Of a stretch of DNA of 39,312 nt, positions 1 to 8,969 are shown piece after piece. Source of the stretch: Trinickia soli (GTDB taxonomy: Bacteria > Pseudomonadota > Gammaproteobacteria > Burkholderiales > Burkholderiaceae); NCBI RefSeq assembly GCF_002879855.1, contig NZ_PNYB01000037.1:1-39312 (forward strand). The letters are read 5' to 3'. The translations under genes and the position numbers were made by a program. The notes below the pieces were generated by a model. It saw only the letters and a list, made by a program, of their open reading frames with translations, had not been told where the DNA came from and did not search any database. Each line of letters begins with the position of its first letter. Position 1 is the stretch's first letter.

Positions 1-569
1 TCGGTCGCGTTCATCCCCGCCGCCGGCTCGTCCAGTGCAAGCAGCTTCGGATCGGTCGCCAACGCACGGGCGATTTCCAAACGGCGCTGGTGGCCATATG
101 ACAGATTGCGCGCCGTGTAGTCGGCGTACTGCAACACGCCGACGTATTCGAGCAATTCGAGCGCACGTTCCTTGATCTCGCGCTCTTCTTTACGTTCGGC
201 CGGCGTCTGGAACACCGCGCCGAACAGCCCGTGCTTGGTGCGCACATGGCGGCCCACCATCACGTTCTCGAGCGCAGTCATGCCGCCGAACAGACGAATG
301 TTTTGAAACGTACGGGCGATACCGGCCTTGGCCACCTGATGAACGGCCGTGGGCGTATAGTTCGTGCCGTCGAGCTTGAACTCGCCCGAATCGGGCGTAT
401 ACAAGCCGGTAATCACGTTGAAGAACGTGGTCTTGCCGGCGCCGTTCGGGCCGATCAGCCCGTAGATCGTGCCTTCCTCGATCTTCAGGCCCACGTCCGA
501 CAGGGCTTGCAAGCCGCCGAAGCGCTTGTTCACGCCGGTGACGGACAAACGAATAGTTTTGTTGCTCAT
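1..569 (-). CDS. livG: Branched-chain amino-acid ABC transporter ATP-binding protein LivG (C-terminus beyond window)
   Basis: This is one of the two cytoplasmic ATPases that drive import of leucine, isoleucine and valine, or related amino acids, through LivH/LivM. The visible 189 residues hold Walker A GPNGAGKTT (about 40-48), the ABC signature LSYGHQRR (about 156-163, the LivG-type variant of LSGGQ) and Walker B LLALDEP (about 176-182), followed by the family-typical AAGMN. The ATG at 569 is preceded by GGGAGGA. The protein is cut by the left window edge, so only the last part of a roughly 255-residue family member is missing. It lies 21 bases downstream of livM on the same strand and is probably co-transcribed with it. 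LivF, the partner ATPase, would be expected beyond the edge. The exact substrate is inferred from the family. Confidence 0.93.
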   Translation of the reverse strand, partial: MSNKTIRLSVTGVNKRFGGLQALSDVGLKIEEGTIYGLIGPNGAGKTTFFNVITGLYTPDSGEFKLDGTNYTPTAVHQVAKAGIARTFQNIRLFGGMTALENVMVGRHVRTKHGLFGAVFQTPAERKEEREIKERALELLEYVGVLQYADYTARNLSYGHQRRLEIARALATDPKLLALDEPAAGMNAT

Positions 570-590
570 TTTGTGTATTCCTCCCGCTCT

Positions 591-1760
591 TTAAGCGCGC
601 ACCGGCTTCTTGGCGCCGCGCTTGGCCAGTTTTGCGATCTTGTCCTCATGCTTCGGCGCGGGCCACAGGCCTTCCGAGCGATAGAGCATGATGAGGACCA
701 TCGCCAGGCCGTACAGCAGCTGACGGATCACTTCCGTGTCGATGATCTGATGGCCGAACAGCCAGTGCTGCAGCGGGCCCATGGTCGAGCGCAGGAATTC
801 GGGGAAGATAGCGAGCAGCACGGCGCCCAGAATCACGCCGGGGATGTGGCCCATGCCGCCCAGCACCACGCACGCGAGCACCACGACCGATTCCCAGAAC
901 GTGAACGACTCGGGCGAGACGAACCCTTGGAAGCCGCCGAACATGGCGCCCGACAGGCCGCCGAACGAGGCGCCCATCGCGAACGCGAGCAGCTTCACGT
1001 TACGCGTGTTGATGCCCATGGCCTTGGCCGCGATTTCGTCTTCGCGAATGGCTGCCCAGGCGCGGCCAATGCGTGAGTGCTGCAGGCGCGTGCAAACCCA
1101 GATCACGAACAGCGAGCACAGCACGAACAGGTAGTAATAGAGATAGACCGACGGCAGTTGCATGCCGAAGATCGAGTGCGTTTGCGCGAGGCTGAAGCCC
1201 GCCACGTGCACCGGATCGACGCCGGTAATCCCCTGCGGCCCGTTCGTGATGTTGATCGGACGGTCCAGATTGTTCATGAAGATCCGCACGATTTCACCGA
1301 AACCGAGCGTCACGATCGCGAGGTAGTCGCCGCGCAGCCGCAGTGTCGGCGCGCCCAGCAGCACGCCGAAGAACGCGGCGAGGCCCATCGCGATCGGTAC
1401 GACCAGGAAGTACGACAGGTGCGGGCCGTTGGGCCAGATGTTGTGGATCCACTCGAACTGCGTGGACAGATGCGGCGAGGTCAGCAACGCCGCCGTATAG
1501 GCGCCGACCGCGTAGAACGCGATGTAACCCAGGTCCAGCAGACCGGCGAAACCCACCACCACGTTCAGGCCCAGGGCCAGCATGACGTAGAGCATCGCGA
1601 AGTCGAGCACGCGGACCCAGTAGTTGCCGCCCGCGGCACCGATGATCATCGGCGCTGCGATAACGAAGATAGCCGTGGGCACACCCACGACGAGCGTCTT
1701 CGTGGCATTTTTCTCAGGGATGAGCGTCGTGGACGGCTCGATCGGTTGAATTGAAGTCAT
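591..1760 (-). CDS. livM: Branched-chain amino-acid ABC transporter permease LivM
   Basis: Inner-membrane permease of the LIV-type importer, pairing with LivH to form the channel. It has 389 residues, mostly hydrophobic helices. The conserved LivM segment LGLNVVVGFAGLLDLGYI is near residues 63-80, and the cytoplasmic ATPase-contact region GRAWAAIREDEIAAKAMGIN is near 231-250. A polar N-terminal tail of about 25 residues precedes the first helix, and a Lys/Arg-rich C-terminus is cytoplasmic. The ATG at 1760 is preceded by AAGGAG at good spacing. The gene begins 18 bases after the livH stop, so an operon livH-livM-livG is clear. Family assignment is strong; the preferred amino acid is not visible. 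Confidence 0.93.
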   Translation of the reverse strand: MTSIQPIEPSTTLIPEKNATKTLVVGVPTAIFVIAAPMIIGAAGGNYWVRVLDFAMLYVMLALGLNVVVGFAGLLDLGYIAFYAVGAYTAALLTSPHLSTQFEWIHNIWPNGPHLSYFLVVPIAMGLAAFFGVLLGAPTLRLRGDYLAIVTLGFGEIVRIFMNNLDRPINITNGPQGITGVDPVHVAGFSLAQTHSIFGMQLPSVYLYYYLFVLCSLFVIWVCTRLQHSRIGRAWAAIREDEIAAKAMGINTRNVKLLAFAMGASFGGLSGAMFGGFQGFVSPESFTFWESVVVLACVVLGGMGHIPGVILGAVLLAIFPEFLRSTMGPLQHWLFGHQIIDTEVIRQLLYGLAMVLIMLYRSEGLWPAPKHEDKIAKLAKRGAKKPVRA

Positions 1761-1778
1761 TTTCCTAGCTCCTTGCCC

Positions 1779-2729
1779 TTACGCGCGGTCCGCCACACGT
1801 TCGCCGAGCAGACCCGACGGACGGAACACCAAGACGATGATCAGCACGATGAAGGCAAACACGTCCTGATAGTTACTGCCGAATACGCCACCGGTCAGAT
1901 TGCCGATGTAGCCAGCGCCCAGCTGTTCGATCAAACCGAGCACCACGCCGCCGACCATCGCGCCGCCGAGGTTGCCGATCCCGCCGAGCACCGCAGCCGT
2001 GAACGCCTTCATGCCGGGGATGAAGCCCATGTAGAAGTGAACGTTGCCGTATTCAGAGGCGATCATGACGCCGGCCAAGGCAGCCAGGGCCGAGCCGATC
2101 ATGAACGTAGCCGAGATCACGAAGTTCGGATTCACGCCCATCAGGCTCGCGACGTTCGGGTTTTCGGCGATCGCGCGCATCGCGCGGCCAAGCTTGGTCT
2201 TATGCACGAGCAGCAGCAGACCGGCCATCACGAGGAACGCCACGATGATGATCGTGATTTCGGTGGCCGAGATGACGGCGCCCACGCTCGTGTCGCTCGC
2301 CTTGATCACGTTGATCGGATCGGTCGAGATCAGCTGCGGGAACGGCAGCGGGTTGCGCGACCAGATCATCATGGCCAGCGTTTCAAGCAGAATCGATACG
2401 CCGATCGCGGTGATCAGCGGCGCCAGACGCGGGGCGCGTCGCAGCGGCCGGTATGCGGCCCGCTCGATCACATAGCCGACGATCGCGCAGACGACGGCCG
2501 CGACGACGAGCCCGATGATCAGAGTCGGGATGTTGCCGAGCCCGGGGAAGTGGTTATGCAGCACGTTGATGGTCGACAACGCGACCATCGCACCGACCAT
2601 CAACACGTCGCCGTGAGCGAAGTTGATGATGCCCAAGATGCCGTACACCATCGTGTAGCCCAGTGCAATGATGGCGTAGACGCTACCAAGCACCAGACCG
2701 TTGAGGATCTGCTGGATGAAGATATCCAT
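1779..2729 (-). CDS. livH: Branched-chain amino-acid ABC transporter permease LivH
   Basis: Second inner-membrane permease of the LIV-type importer, 316 residues. The N-terminus carries the LivH hallmark GSVYAIIALGYTMVYG followed by INFAHGD (about residues 16-41). The ATPase-contact loop TKLGRAMRAIAENPNVASLMG lies in the second half. The ATG at 2729 has GGAG upstream. It is the first gene of the visible livHMG operon. No periplasmic binding protein gene lies directly upstream, so that component must be encoded elsewhere. About 170 bases upstream there is a minus-strand terminator, which either ends the preceding transcription unit or could attenuate read-through into livH. Confidence 0.93.
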   Translation of the reverse strand: MDIFIQQILNGLVLGSVYAIIALGYTMVYGILGIINFAHGDVLMVGAMVALSTINVLHNHFPGLGNIPTLIIGLVVAAVVCAIVGYVIERAAYRPLRRAPRLAPLITAIGVSILLETLAMMIWSRNPLPFPQLISTDPINVIKASDTSVGAVISATEITIIIVAFLVMAGLLLLVHKTKLGRAMRAIAENPNVASLMGVNPNFVISATFMIGSALAALAGVMIASEYGNVHFYMGFIPGMKAFTAAVLGGIGNLGGAMVGGVVLGLIEQLGAGYIGNLTGGVFGSNYQDVFAFIVLIIVLVFRPSGLLGERVADRA

Positions 2730-2903
2730 TTAAAGCTCCTTAGCCCGTGCGACTGGATCTTCGCTTCGCGCCGGTTGTAACGCGGACGGTCGGCGAAAAC
2801 CGCAACGGCACTGCGGGTACTGATAAATAAACCGGTAAGGGTCGGCCGCCTCACGGATACCGCTGAAACCGTGATTCGGCGGCATGCCCGGTGGGGCGGA
2901 TGC

Positions 2904-2933
2904 AAAAACGGCACCGTCGGGTATCCGGTGCCG
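2904..2933 (-). terminator. Rho-independent terminator reading on the minus strand
   Basis: A perfect 8-bp stem (CGGCACCG at 2909-2916 pairing with CGGTGCCG at 2926-2933, 9-base loop) is followed on the minus strand by TTTTT. It lies 20 bases after the stop of the unrecognised ORF at 2954-3715 and upstream of livH. It is well placed to end that ORF's transcript. Confidence 0.75.
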
Positions 2934-2953
2934 TCGCGTTCCATGCTCCGTCA

Positions 2954-3715
2954 CTACACTTTCACGACGTCGAGGACCGCGCGCACGCCGTCCTTGAAGT
3001 CGTGAAGCGTAATGGCGCCTTCTCGCGAACCGCCGTCGACGCCGCCTGCGATGGGAACCCGTCGCGCACTTGCGCGCGCGGCGGACATCGCTTCTGGTGT
3101 CCTGGACGTTTCGAACCAATCAGCGCACATCTTTGCGCCCGGCGCCACGCAAGCGGCATCGAACGCGAGCGGCGCCGCTACCGGCGCCAGCGTGCGGGCG
3201 CAGGCTTCGCCATGCTGCGCGAAGTCTGCATCCGGGCGCCGGATGACAGGCATGAAAGCCGCCTTCCATCCGGCGCGACGTCGCTGCGCATCGAGCGCCG
3301 ACGACGCCACCTTGCGGGCACGCACGCCGCCTGCAAGGATTGTTGCTCCGATTTCGAGCGCGGCCTGCGCTGCAGGCCACACACTCGCTGAAAATGTTCC
3401 GCCAAACCGGTACGCACCGGGCCGGGCGCGTCCGTTGCGGGTGGGTAGAATCGCCGACGCAGCCGCACCCGAAACCGCGATGCGACGCGGGCGAGCCAGC
3501 CGCGCATGTCTGTTCGACCGCGATGCCGCCTGCTCATTATTTTGGTTGTTCCGACCAAGAGGCGCAGTGCATGACGCCGACCGCAGGGTCGACCCCACAG
3601 CGACAATAGTCGCCGTCTCACATATCGACGCCGCGACGACCCACGTCGCGTCACCGATGCTCGCCTCGCCGCCTCTCGTCATGCCCGATGCGGCGTAAGC
3701 AAACTTAACTTGCAT
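2954..3715 (-). CDS. Unrecognised ORF, 253 residues, with its own promoter-like, RBS and terminator signals
   Basis: I do not recognise this protein. It opens at ATG 3715 with AGGAGA about nine bases upstream; a TTG at 3742 is a weaker alternative. A promoter-like pair (3782-3809) and a rho-independent terminator (2904-2933) bracket it. The N-terminal half is Ala/Ser/Arg-rich with few family-like features and contains uncommon codons (AGA, AGG, ATA). The C-terminal half has the GC-rich third positions expected of a real gene here. It ends with a plausible helix, LHDFKDGVRAVLDVV. No transmembrane domain, signal peptide or known motif is apparent. It could be a lineage-restricted gene, a decaying gene, or an open frame over an untranslated RNA. 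A plus-strand frame across the same DNA (3012-3698) lacks such flanking signals. Confidence 0.35.
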   Translation of the reverse strand: MQVKFAYAASGMTRGGEASIGDATWVVAASICETATIVAVGSTLRSASCTAPLGRNNQNNEQAASRSNRHARLARPRRIAVSGAAASAILPTRNGRARPGAYRFGGTFSASVWPAAQAALEIGATILAGGVRARKVASSALDAQRRRAGWKAAFMPVIRRPDADFAQHGEACARTLAPVAAPLAFDAACVAPGAKMCADWFETSRTPEAMSAARASARRVPIAGGVDGGSREGAITLHDFKDGVRAVLDVVKV

Positions 3716-3781
3716 TAACCAGGTCTCCTGCGCCTTGCTCAATACGATGCCAGAAGGCCCGTGAACCTTGAGGACGCGCGC

Positions 3782-3809
3782 ATTGTAACTCTAATTGCCG
3801 AACGGCCAA
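3782..3809 (-). promoter_or_regulatory. Candidate sigma-70 promoter for the orphan minus-strand ORF
   Basis: On the minus strand TTGGCC (3804-3809) and TACAAT (3782-3787) are separated by 16 bases. The -10 matches five of six consensus positions. Transcription would start near 3775, leaving a leader of about 60 bases before ATG 3715. Confidence 0.45.
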
Positions 3810-3868
3810 TATGCTGAATCGCCAGGGTTTTCCAGCATTGCAACCTTTTTTTGGGACTCTTATTCGAC

Positions 3869-3895
3869 GAATGTCGCAACCTGGTTGCGACATTC
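3869..3895. promoter_or_regulatory. Perfect 27-bp palindrome, possible operator
   Basis: The arm GAATGTCGCAACC (3869-3881), a single central T and the arm GGTTGCGACATTC (3883-3895) form a perfect inverted repeat with 13-bp arms. Neither side is followed by a T-run, so it is not a standard terminator. It lies about 60 bp upstream of the candidate promoter of the orphan ORF and about 50 bp beyond the ispH terminator. An activator or repressor site is the simplest reading; a dispersed repeat is the alternative. Confidence 0.5.
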
Positions 3896-3944
3896 CTTCC
3901 CTTATTGGGAGCAACCATCGCGATCTCGCGCTTGCGGAAAATAA

Positions 3945-3973
3945 AAAAGCGCGCCGAAACAGGGCGCGCTTTT
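3945..3973 (-). terminator. Bidirectional rho-independent terminator after ispH
   Basis: AAAAGCGCGCC (3945-3955) pairs with the matching right arm ending GCGCGCTTTT (to 3973), with a loop of about six bases. On the minus strand the stem is followed by a T-run, 80 bases past the ispH stop. Confidence 0.8.
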
Positions 3974-4053
3974 CGCGATAAATATTAACGGAGGGCAAAC
4001 CCCGAGTACCGGGACAACCAGGCCGACGACCAAAATGGTCGCTCGCGTGGCGC

Positions 4054-5019
4054 TTAGTTCGGCAGCGTGAGACCGCGCGGCAGCGGGAATGCAATGTTTT
4101 CCTCGATGCCTTCGAGCGCGCGAACGTTGCTCGCGCCGAGTTCGCGTAGCCGTGCAATCACGGCTTGAGCGAGCACCTCTGGCGCCGATGCGCCCGCGGT
4201 CACACCGATGCGCCGCTTGCCTTTCACCCACGCCGGGTCGATCTGGGCTGGCGAATCAACCATATAGGCCGGCACGCCGCGCTTCTCGGCCACTTCGCGC
4301 AGCCGGTTCGAATTGGAACTGTTGGGGCTGCCGACGACGATCACGACATCGCACTGCGGAGCCATGAACTTGACCGCATCCTGCCGATTCTGAGTCGCAT
4401 AACAGATGTCCTGCTTCTTCGGTTCGCGAATGAGCGGAAAGCGCGCCTTCAGCGCGGCGATGATGTCGGCCGCATCGTCTACCGACAACGTCGTTTGCGT
4501 GACGAATGCGACGCGCGACGGATCAGCCAGGCGCAGCGCATTGACGTCTTCGATGCTTTCTACGAGATACATGCCCTCGCCCGACTGGCCCATCGTGCCC
4601 TCGACCTCGGGATGCCCTTTGTGGCCGATCATGACGATGTCGAGCCCCTCCTGACGCATCTTCGCCACTTCCATATGGACTTTCGTCACGAGTGGGCACG
4701 TCGCGTCATAAATGCGCAAGCCACGCGCTTCCGCCTCCTCGCGCACCGCCTTCGACACGCCATGGGCACTGAAGATCACCGTGCTGCCCGCAGGCACTTC
4801 GTCGAGCAGTTCGACGAACACGGCGCCCTTTTTACGGAGGTCTTCGACAACGTAGGCGTTATGAACAATTTCATGGCGCACGTAGATCGGCGCGCCGAAC
4901 AGCTTGATGGCGCGCTCGACGATTTCGATGGCGCGATCGACGCCCGCGCAGAAACCGCGCGGCTGGGCCAGCAGGATTTCCGCCTCGGCAGCGGCGATAG
5001 AGGTATCCGAGAGGCTCAT
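4054..5019 (-). CDS. ispH: 4-hydroxy-3-methylbut-2-enyl diphosphate reductase (IspH/LytB)
   Basis: Last enzyme of the MEP isoprenoid pathway: an iron-sulfur reductase converting HMBPP to IPP and DMAPP in the cytoplasm. The 321-residue protein has the three cluster cysteines expected: C24 in [10 protein letters not shown]108 in DATCPLVTK and C206 in [10 protein letters not shown]. It also has the catalytic segment [11 protein letters not shown] (Glu at about 138) and the substrate-binding [10 protein letters not shown] (about 231-240). The start ATG at 5019 is two bases after the fkpB stop; a much longer open frame continues upstream but only overlaps fkpB. The fkpB-ispH pair is conserved in proteobacteria. 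In E. coli it follows ribF-ileS-lspA, whereas here that block lies about 11 kb away. Confidence 0.97.
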   Translation of the reverse strand: MSLSDTSIAAAEAEILLAQPRGFCAGVDRAIEIVERAIKLFGAPIYVRHEIVHNAYVVEDLRKKGAVFVELLDEVPAGSTVIFSAHGVSKAVREEAEARGLRIYDATCPLVTKVHMEVAKMRQEGLDIVMIGHKGHPEVEGTMGQSGEGMYLVESIEDVNALRLADPSRVAFVTQTTLSVDDAADIIAALKARFPLIREPKKQDICYATQNRQDAVKFMAPQCDVVIVVGSPNSSNSNRLREVAEKRGVPAYMVDSPAQIDPAWVKGKRRIGVTAGASAPEVLAQAVIARLRELGASNVRALEGIEENIAFPLPRGLTLPN

Positions 5020-5021
5020 GT

Positions 5022-5477
5022 CTACAGAATTCCGATGATTTGCACTTCGAATATCAGCGCCTGCCCGGCCAGTGGGTGATTGAAATCGAACAGGGCCGAC
5101 GTCTCGCCGATCTCCTTGAGCACACCGGCATAACGGCCGCCGCTCGGCGCATTGAACTCGATCAGGTCGCCCGGCGCGATCTCCTCGCCCATCATCCCGT
5201 TTTCGCGGAGCGTGGCGAGCGACACGCGTTGCAGGAGCTCGGGATTGCGCGGGCCGAATGCTTCGCCCTCGCCTAGCCGGAAGGTGGAATGGTCGCCCGT
5301 CTTCATCCCCACGAGAATGTCTTCGAGCGGCGCCGCCAACTGCCCGGCGCCCAACAGCAGGGTGGCGGGCTTGTCGCCGAACGTGTTGACGATGTCGGCG
5401 CCATCGGCAAGCGCAAGCCTGTAGTGAAGCGTGACATGCGAACCGGCTTTCACTTGTGAAATATCGATGATGCTCAT
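5022..5477 (-). CDS. fkpB: FKBP-type peptidyl-prolyl cis-trans isomerase (SlpA/FkpB type)
   Basis: Small cytoplasmic prolyl isomerase/chaperone of the SlpA subfamily, 151 residues. The FKBP half-domains are split by an inserted flap: the N-terminal part includes [12 protein letters not shown], then [13 protein letters not shown], and the C-terminal [18 protein letters not shown] (about 132-149) is diagnostic for SlpA-type proteins. It is translated just ahead of ispH with a two-base gap, so the two are very likely co-transcribed. The function of the pairing with ispH is not evident from sequence. Confidence 0.95.
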   Translation of the reverse strand: MSIIDISQVKAGSHVTLHYRLALADGADIVNTFGDKPATLLLGAGQLAAPLEDILVGMKTGDHSTFRLGEGEAFGPRNPELLQRVSLATLRENGMMGEEIAPGDLIEFNAPSGGRYAGVLKEIGETSALFDFNHPLAGQALIFEVQIIGIL

Positions 5478-5689
5478 GGAATAGCTCGTAAGGCGGAGGC
5501 GACGTGCGCGCGAAGCGGGCGGACATCCGACGTCGGGACGCCCGGCGTGTGGACGGGCCGCCTGGCGATGCCCGGCCCAGGGACGCCCCGCACAAAGACG
5601 CTATTGTAAGCCACCTCGCACCGGGCGGCGCGCGCCCAAAGTGCGCACAGTCCGTGCCCACCCGCAAACCGCTAATATGAGATGCGCAT

Positions 5690-6412
5690 ATGCAAGATAG
5701 TTCCGACCCGTTCGCGCCCGGCACCATGGCACCGCCCCACCCCGGTCGCGCCGGCGCGCCGCGCGACATGCCGCGCGAGCGGCTGTTCGACGTCGGCCCG
5801 GCCGCCCTTTCCGACACGGAACTCGTTGCAATCTTTCTGGGTTCGGGGCTACCCGGGTACAACGTGTTCGAGGTGGCGCGCGCGCTGCTCGAGCGTTTCG
5901 GCTCGCTGCGCGCCATTCTCGACGCCACGCCGCCCGACTTCGACGGCATGCGCGGGATCGGGCCCGCGAAAAAGGCCGTGCTGTTGGCGGTCATCGAGAT
6001 GGCGCGCCGCGCGTTGGCCGAACGGGCACGCGAGCAGCCTCTCGTCGACTCGGTCGATGCGGTTCAGGACTATGTGCGCCTGCTGATCGGCACGCGACCG
6101 TACGAAGTATTTCTCTGCCTCTTTTTAGATGCACGGCACCGGCTGATCGCCAGCGAGGAAACGTCGCGCGGGTCCCTGACGCGTCTCGCGGTCTACCCGC
6201 GCGAAATCGTGCGCCGGGCACTCGAAGCGAATGCGGCGAGTCTCGTCGTCGCGCACAACCATCCGTCCGGGGCCGTCAAGCCCAGCGCCAGCGACCGCCA
6301 GCTCACGCGCGTGCTGCGCGACGCGCTGGCCTTGATCGAAGTGCGGCTCGTCGACCATCTCGTGGTGGGCCGCAGCGACGTCTTCTCGTTCGCCCGGGCA
6401 GGTTGGCTGTGA
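5690..6412 (+). CDS. radC: RadC family JAB/MPN-domain protein
   Basis: Protein of the RadC/UPF0758 family, 240 residues. Residues about 30-115 hold the helix-hairpin-helix-like region including [14 protein letters not shown]. The C-terminal JAB/MPN metalloprotease-like domain carries the full JAMM signature: HNHPSG (H189, H191) and Asp202, with PREIVRRAL just before it. The DNA-repair role in the old name is not well supported; biochemical function is uncertain. It is divergent from fkpB and upstream of rpmB-rpmG, a common neighbourhood. The ATG at 5690 sits about 20 bases after a TAATAT sequence that could be a -10 element; no strong Shine-Dalgarno is visible. Confidence 0.92.
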   Translation: MQDSSDPFAPGTMAPPHPGRAGAPRDMPRERLFDVGPAALSDTELVAIFLGSGLPGYNVFEVARALLERFGSLRAILDATPPDFDGMRGIGPAKKAVLLAVIEMARRALAERAREQPLVDSVDAVQDYVRLLIGTRPYEVFLCLFLDARHRLIASEETSRGSLTRLAVYPREIVRRALEANAASLVVAHNHPSGAVKPSASDRQLTRVLRDALALIEVRLVDHLVVGRSDVFSFARAGWL

Positions 6413-6452
6413 ACGTGTCGCCTTCCTCCCACAGGGCACGTGCAAATTCGGT

Positions 6453-6482
6453 TTGATTTTTCGGCTCTTTTTCTGCTAGAAT
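6453..6482 (+). promoter_or_regulatory. Sigma-70-like promoter of rpmB-rpmG
   Basis: TTGATT (6453-6458) and TAGAAT (6477-6482) are separated by 18 bases, downstream of the radC stop. It would give a leader of about 160 bases before rpmB, long enough for autogenous control, although no specific regulatory fold was identified. Confidence 0.6.
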
Positions 6483-6647
6483 CGCCGTCTGCCTGTTTCC
6501 AACCCCGTTCAGAAGCTTGGGGAGGTCGCCGCAATCATCTACCGAGCGGGTTATCGCGCGGTTCCTGAGTGGCTTCCTTGTGCCCTTTCCTGTTAGGCCC
6601 CGACCAGGCTTGAACCCCGAATTTAAGCGTTTTAGGAGTGCTCTCAT

Positions 6648-6881
6648 ATGGCACGCGTATGCCAAGTAACTGGGAAAGCGCCGATGAGCGGCAACAACGT
6701 TTCCCACGCGAACAACAAGACGAAGCGGCGCTTCCTGCCGAATCTGCATTCCCGCCGTTTCTGGGTGGAAAGCGAAAACCGCTTCGTGCGCCTGCGCGTT
6801 TCGAACGCCGGTCTGCGCCTCATCGATAAGAATGGCATTGATACCGTGCTCGCTGATCTGCGCGCGCGCGGCGAAATCTAA
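6648..6881 (+). CDS. rpmB: 50S ribosomal protein L28
   Basis: Large-subunit ribosomal protein L28, 77 residues, matching the family along its length: [20 protein letters not shown] at the start, the basic [16 protein letters not shown] centre and the C-terminal [18 protein letters not shown] lies upstream of the ATG. rpmG follows after ten bases, so the usual rpmB-rpmG operon is intact. Confidence 0.98.
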   Translation: MARVCQVTGKAPMSGNNVSHANNKTKRRFLPNLHSRRFWVESENRFVRLRVSNAGLRLIDKNGIDTVLADLRARGEI

Positions 6882-6891
6882 GGAGTAAGTC

Positions 6892-7059
6892 ATGGCCAAA
6901 GGCGCACGCGACAAGATCAAGCTGGAGTCGACCGCAGGCACGGGTCACTTCTACACCACGACGAAGAACAAGCGCAACATGCCGGAAAAGATGGAGATCA
7001 TGAAGTTCGATCCCGTCGCCCGCAAGCACGTTGCGTACAAGGAAACGAAGATCAAGTAA
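6892..7059 (+). CDS. rpmG: 50S ribosomal protein L33
   Basis: Large-subunit ribosomal protein L33, 55 residues, beginning [20 protein letters not shown] and ending [11 protein letters not shown]. It lacks the paired cysteines of zinc-binding L33 paralogues, so it is the zinc-free form usual in proteobacteria. AAGGAG precedes the ATG and overlaps the end of rpmB by its spacing. A strong terminator follows. Confidence 0.98.
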
Positions 7060-7084
7060 TCGGTTTCCTGAGCCGAACGGCGCC

Positions 7085-7111
7085 AAAAGCCCCGCCCTGT
7101 GCGGGGCTTTT
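7085..7111 (+). terminator. Rho-independent terminator after rpmB-rpmG
   Basis: AAAAGCCCCGC (7085-7095) pairs perfectly with GCGGGGCTTTT (7101-7111) around a five-base loop, 25 bases after the rpmG stop. It ends in T-rich sequence. Confidence 0.9.
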
Positions 7112-7232
7112 GCTTTGGCGCGCCCCGTTGCGTCCCTCGACGCGGTATCCTTTCGAGCTTACCCGCGCATTTTTTACACGGCTGCAATCTGCTGCGCGTT
7201 GATGTCGGGGGACCGGGGACAAGGGAACACAG

Positions 7233-8831
7233 ATGAATTTCGACGTGGTAATCGTAGGCAGCGGGCTCGCGGGCCTCACCGTCGCACTGAATCTCGCCGA
7301 AAAGCGGCGCGTGGCCGTCATCGCCAAACGCTCGATGACCGAAGGCGCGAGCGACTGGGCCCAGGGCGGGATCGCGGCCGTGCTCGATTCGGCCGATAGC
7401 GTCGAAAACCACGTCGACGATACGCTCGTGGCCGGCGCGGGACTCTGCGACGAGGGCGCCACGCGGTTCATCGTCGAACATGGTCGCACGGCCATCGAAT
7501 GGTTGATCGAACAGGGCGTGCCATTCACGCGAGATGATGCGGCCGAACTGGGCTTTCATTTGACGCGCGAAGGCGGTCACAGCCATCGCCGCATCATTCA
7601 CGCGGCCGATGCCACGGGCCATGCCGTCGTCGCCACGCTGTCCGAACGCGTACGCAAACACCCGAACATCACGCTACTCGAGGATCATTACGCGATCGAT
7701 CTCATCACCTCCGATCGCCTCGGCCTGCCCGGTCGACGTTGTCACGGCCTCTATGCGCTCGACCTGGCGAGTGGACGCACGGTCACCCTCGAAGCGCCGC
7801 ATACGATTCTCGCGACCGGGGGCGCGGGCAAAGTCTATCTCTACACGACGAATCCCGACACCGCGACGGGCGACGGCATCGCCATGGCATGGCGGGCCGG
7901 CTGTCGCGTGTCGAACATGGAATTCATCCAGTTCCACCCAACCTGCCTGTTCCACCCTTACGCGAAGTCCTTTCTGATCACCGAAGCCGTACGCGGTGAA
8001 GGCGGCAAGTTGCTGCTGCCCGACGGTACGCGCTTCATGCCCGCTCACGACGAGCGCGCCGAGCTCGCGCCGCGTGACATCGTGGCGCGCGCAATCGACT
8101 TCGAAATCAAGAAGCGCGGCATCGATTGCGTCTACCTCGACATCAGCCATCAGCCGGCCGCGTTCCTGCACGAACACTTCCCGACCATCCTCGCGCGCTG
8201 CCTCGAATTCGGGATCGACATCACGAAAGACCCGATTCCCGTCGTGCCGGCCGCGCACTACACCTGCGGCGGCGTCGTCACCGATCTGGCAGGGCGCACC
8301 GATCTGGCCGGTCTTTATGCCGTGGGTGAGACCTCCTACACGGGGCTGCATGGCGCGAATCGTCTCGCGAGCAACTCTCTGCTCGAATGCCTCGTCATCG
8401 GCCGCTCGGCCGCAGAGGCGATCGAGCGCGAAGGGTTCGATGCAGCGGCCCACGCACCGCTGCCCGATTGGGACGAGAGCCGCGTTTCGGACCCGGACGA
8501 GGAAGTCGTCGTCGCCCATAATTGGGATGAGCTACGCCGGCTGATGTGGAATTACGTGGGAATCGTCAGAACCGACAAGCGCCTTGCGCGCGCCAAGCAC
8601 CGCATCGCCTTGCTGCGCGACGAGATCCAGGAGTACTACGCCAATTTCAGGGTCAGCCGCGATCTGCTGGAACTGCGCAATCTCGTCGACGTTGCCTCGT
8701 TGATTGTCGAAAGCGCTCGCTCGCGCCGGGAAAGCCGCGGGCTGCACTTCTCGCGCGATTGGCCGTGTGCGCTGCCCAAAGCGCTGCCGACTGTCCTCTC
8801 GCCCGAACGCGTTCCCAACCGGCAGGTTTGA
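7233..8831 (+). CDS. nadB: L-aspartate oxidase (NadB)
   Basis: FAD enzyme that oxidises L-aspartate to iminoaspartate, the first step of de novo NAD synthesis; NadA then condenses the product with DHAP. The 532 residues start with the dinucleotide-binding [10 protein letters not shown] (about 6-15) and [12 protein letters not shown]. Next come the substrate-region [10 protein letters not shown] and TEAVRGEGG, the [10 protein letters not shown] segment and [15 protein letters not shown], then a C-terminal helical domain. All match the succinate dehydrogenase/fumarate reductase flavoprotein superfamily, NadB branch. It converges on nadC-nadA on the opposite strand, so the three-gene pathway is clustered but split into two transcription units. 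The ATG at 7233 follows GGGAAC. Confidence 0.96.
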   Translation: MNFDVVIVGSGLAGLTVALNLAEKRRVAVIAKRSMTEGASDWAQGGIAAVLDSADSVENHVDDTLVAGAGLCDEGATRFIVEHGRTAIEWLIEQGVPFTRDDAAELGFHLTREGGHSHRRIIHAADATGHAVVATLSERVRKHPNITLLEDHYAIDLITSDRLGLPGRRCHGLYALDLASGRTVTLEAPHTILATGGAGKVYLYTTNPDTATGDGIAMAWRAGCRVSNMEFIQFHPTCLFHPYAKSFLITEAVRGEGGKLLLPDGTRFMPAHDERAELAPRDIVARAIDFEIKKRGIDCVYLDISHQPAAFLHEHFPTILARCLEFGIDITKDPIPVVPAAHYTCGGVVTDLAGRTDLAGLYAVGETSYTGLHGANRLASNSLLECLVIGRSAAEAIEREGFDAAAHAPLPDWDESRVSDPDEEVVVAHNWDELRRLMWNYVGIVRTDKRLARAKHRIALLRDEIQEYYANFRVSRDLLELRNLVDVASLIVESARSRRESRGLHFSRDWPCALPKALPTVLSPERVPNRQV

Positions 8832-8969
8832 GGACGCCTGGGCGCTTGACGGCCGGGTGCAATCGGCCCGGCGGACGACCACGGCAACCAGCGCCGCGCA
8901 GCCGCCCGTCGCGTTGCACAGCGAAGCACGCGAACGGGCCGCCGGGGATGGCGGACCGACGCGGGCGCG

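Larger units (their letters stand above)
3743..4053. other. Intergenic region between ispH and the orphan ORF
   Basis: These 311 bases hold no convincing gene. They contain the ispH terminator (3945-3973), a perfect 27-bp palindrome (3869-3895) and a minus-strand promoter-like pair (3782-3809). The DNA is markedly more AT-rich than its neighbours. Confidence 0.6.

Noticed and set aside
3012-3698. Plus-strand 228-codon frame opposite the orphan ORF
   Set aside because: No promoter, ribosome-binding site or terminator in that direction; the flanking signals support the minus strand.
5020-5994. Open frame extending ispH upstream to a 646-residue product
   Set aside because: The added part runs antiparallel-frame across fkpB and the spacer without coding character; the ATG at 5019 fits the family start and the fkpB-ispH spacing.
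8851-8872. GCCGGG/CCCGGC stem between convergent nadB and nadC as a terminator
   Set aside because: Only six base pairs and no T-run on either strand.
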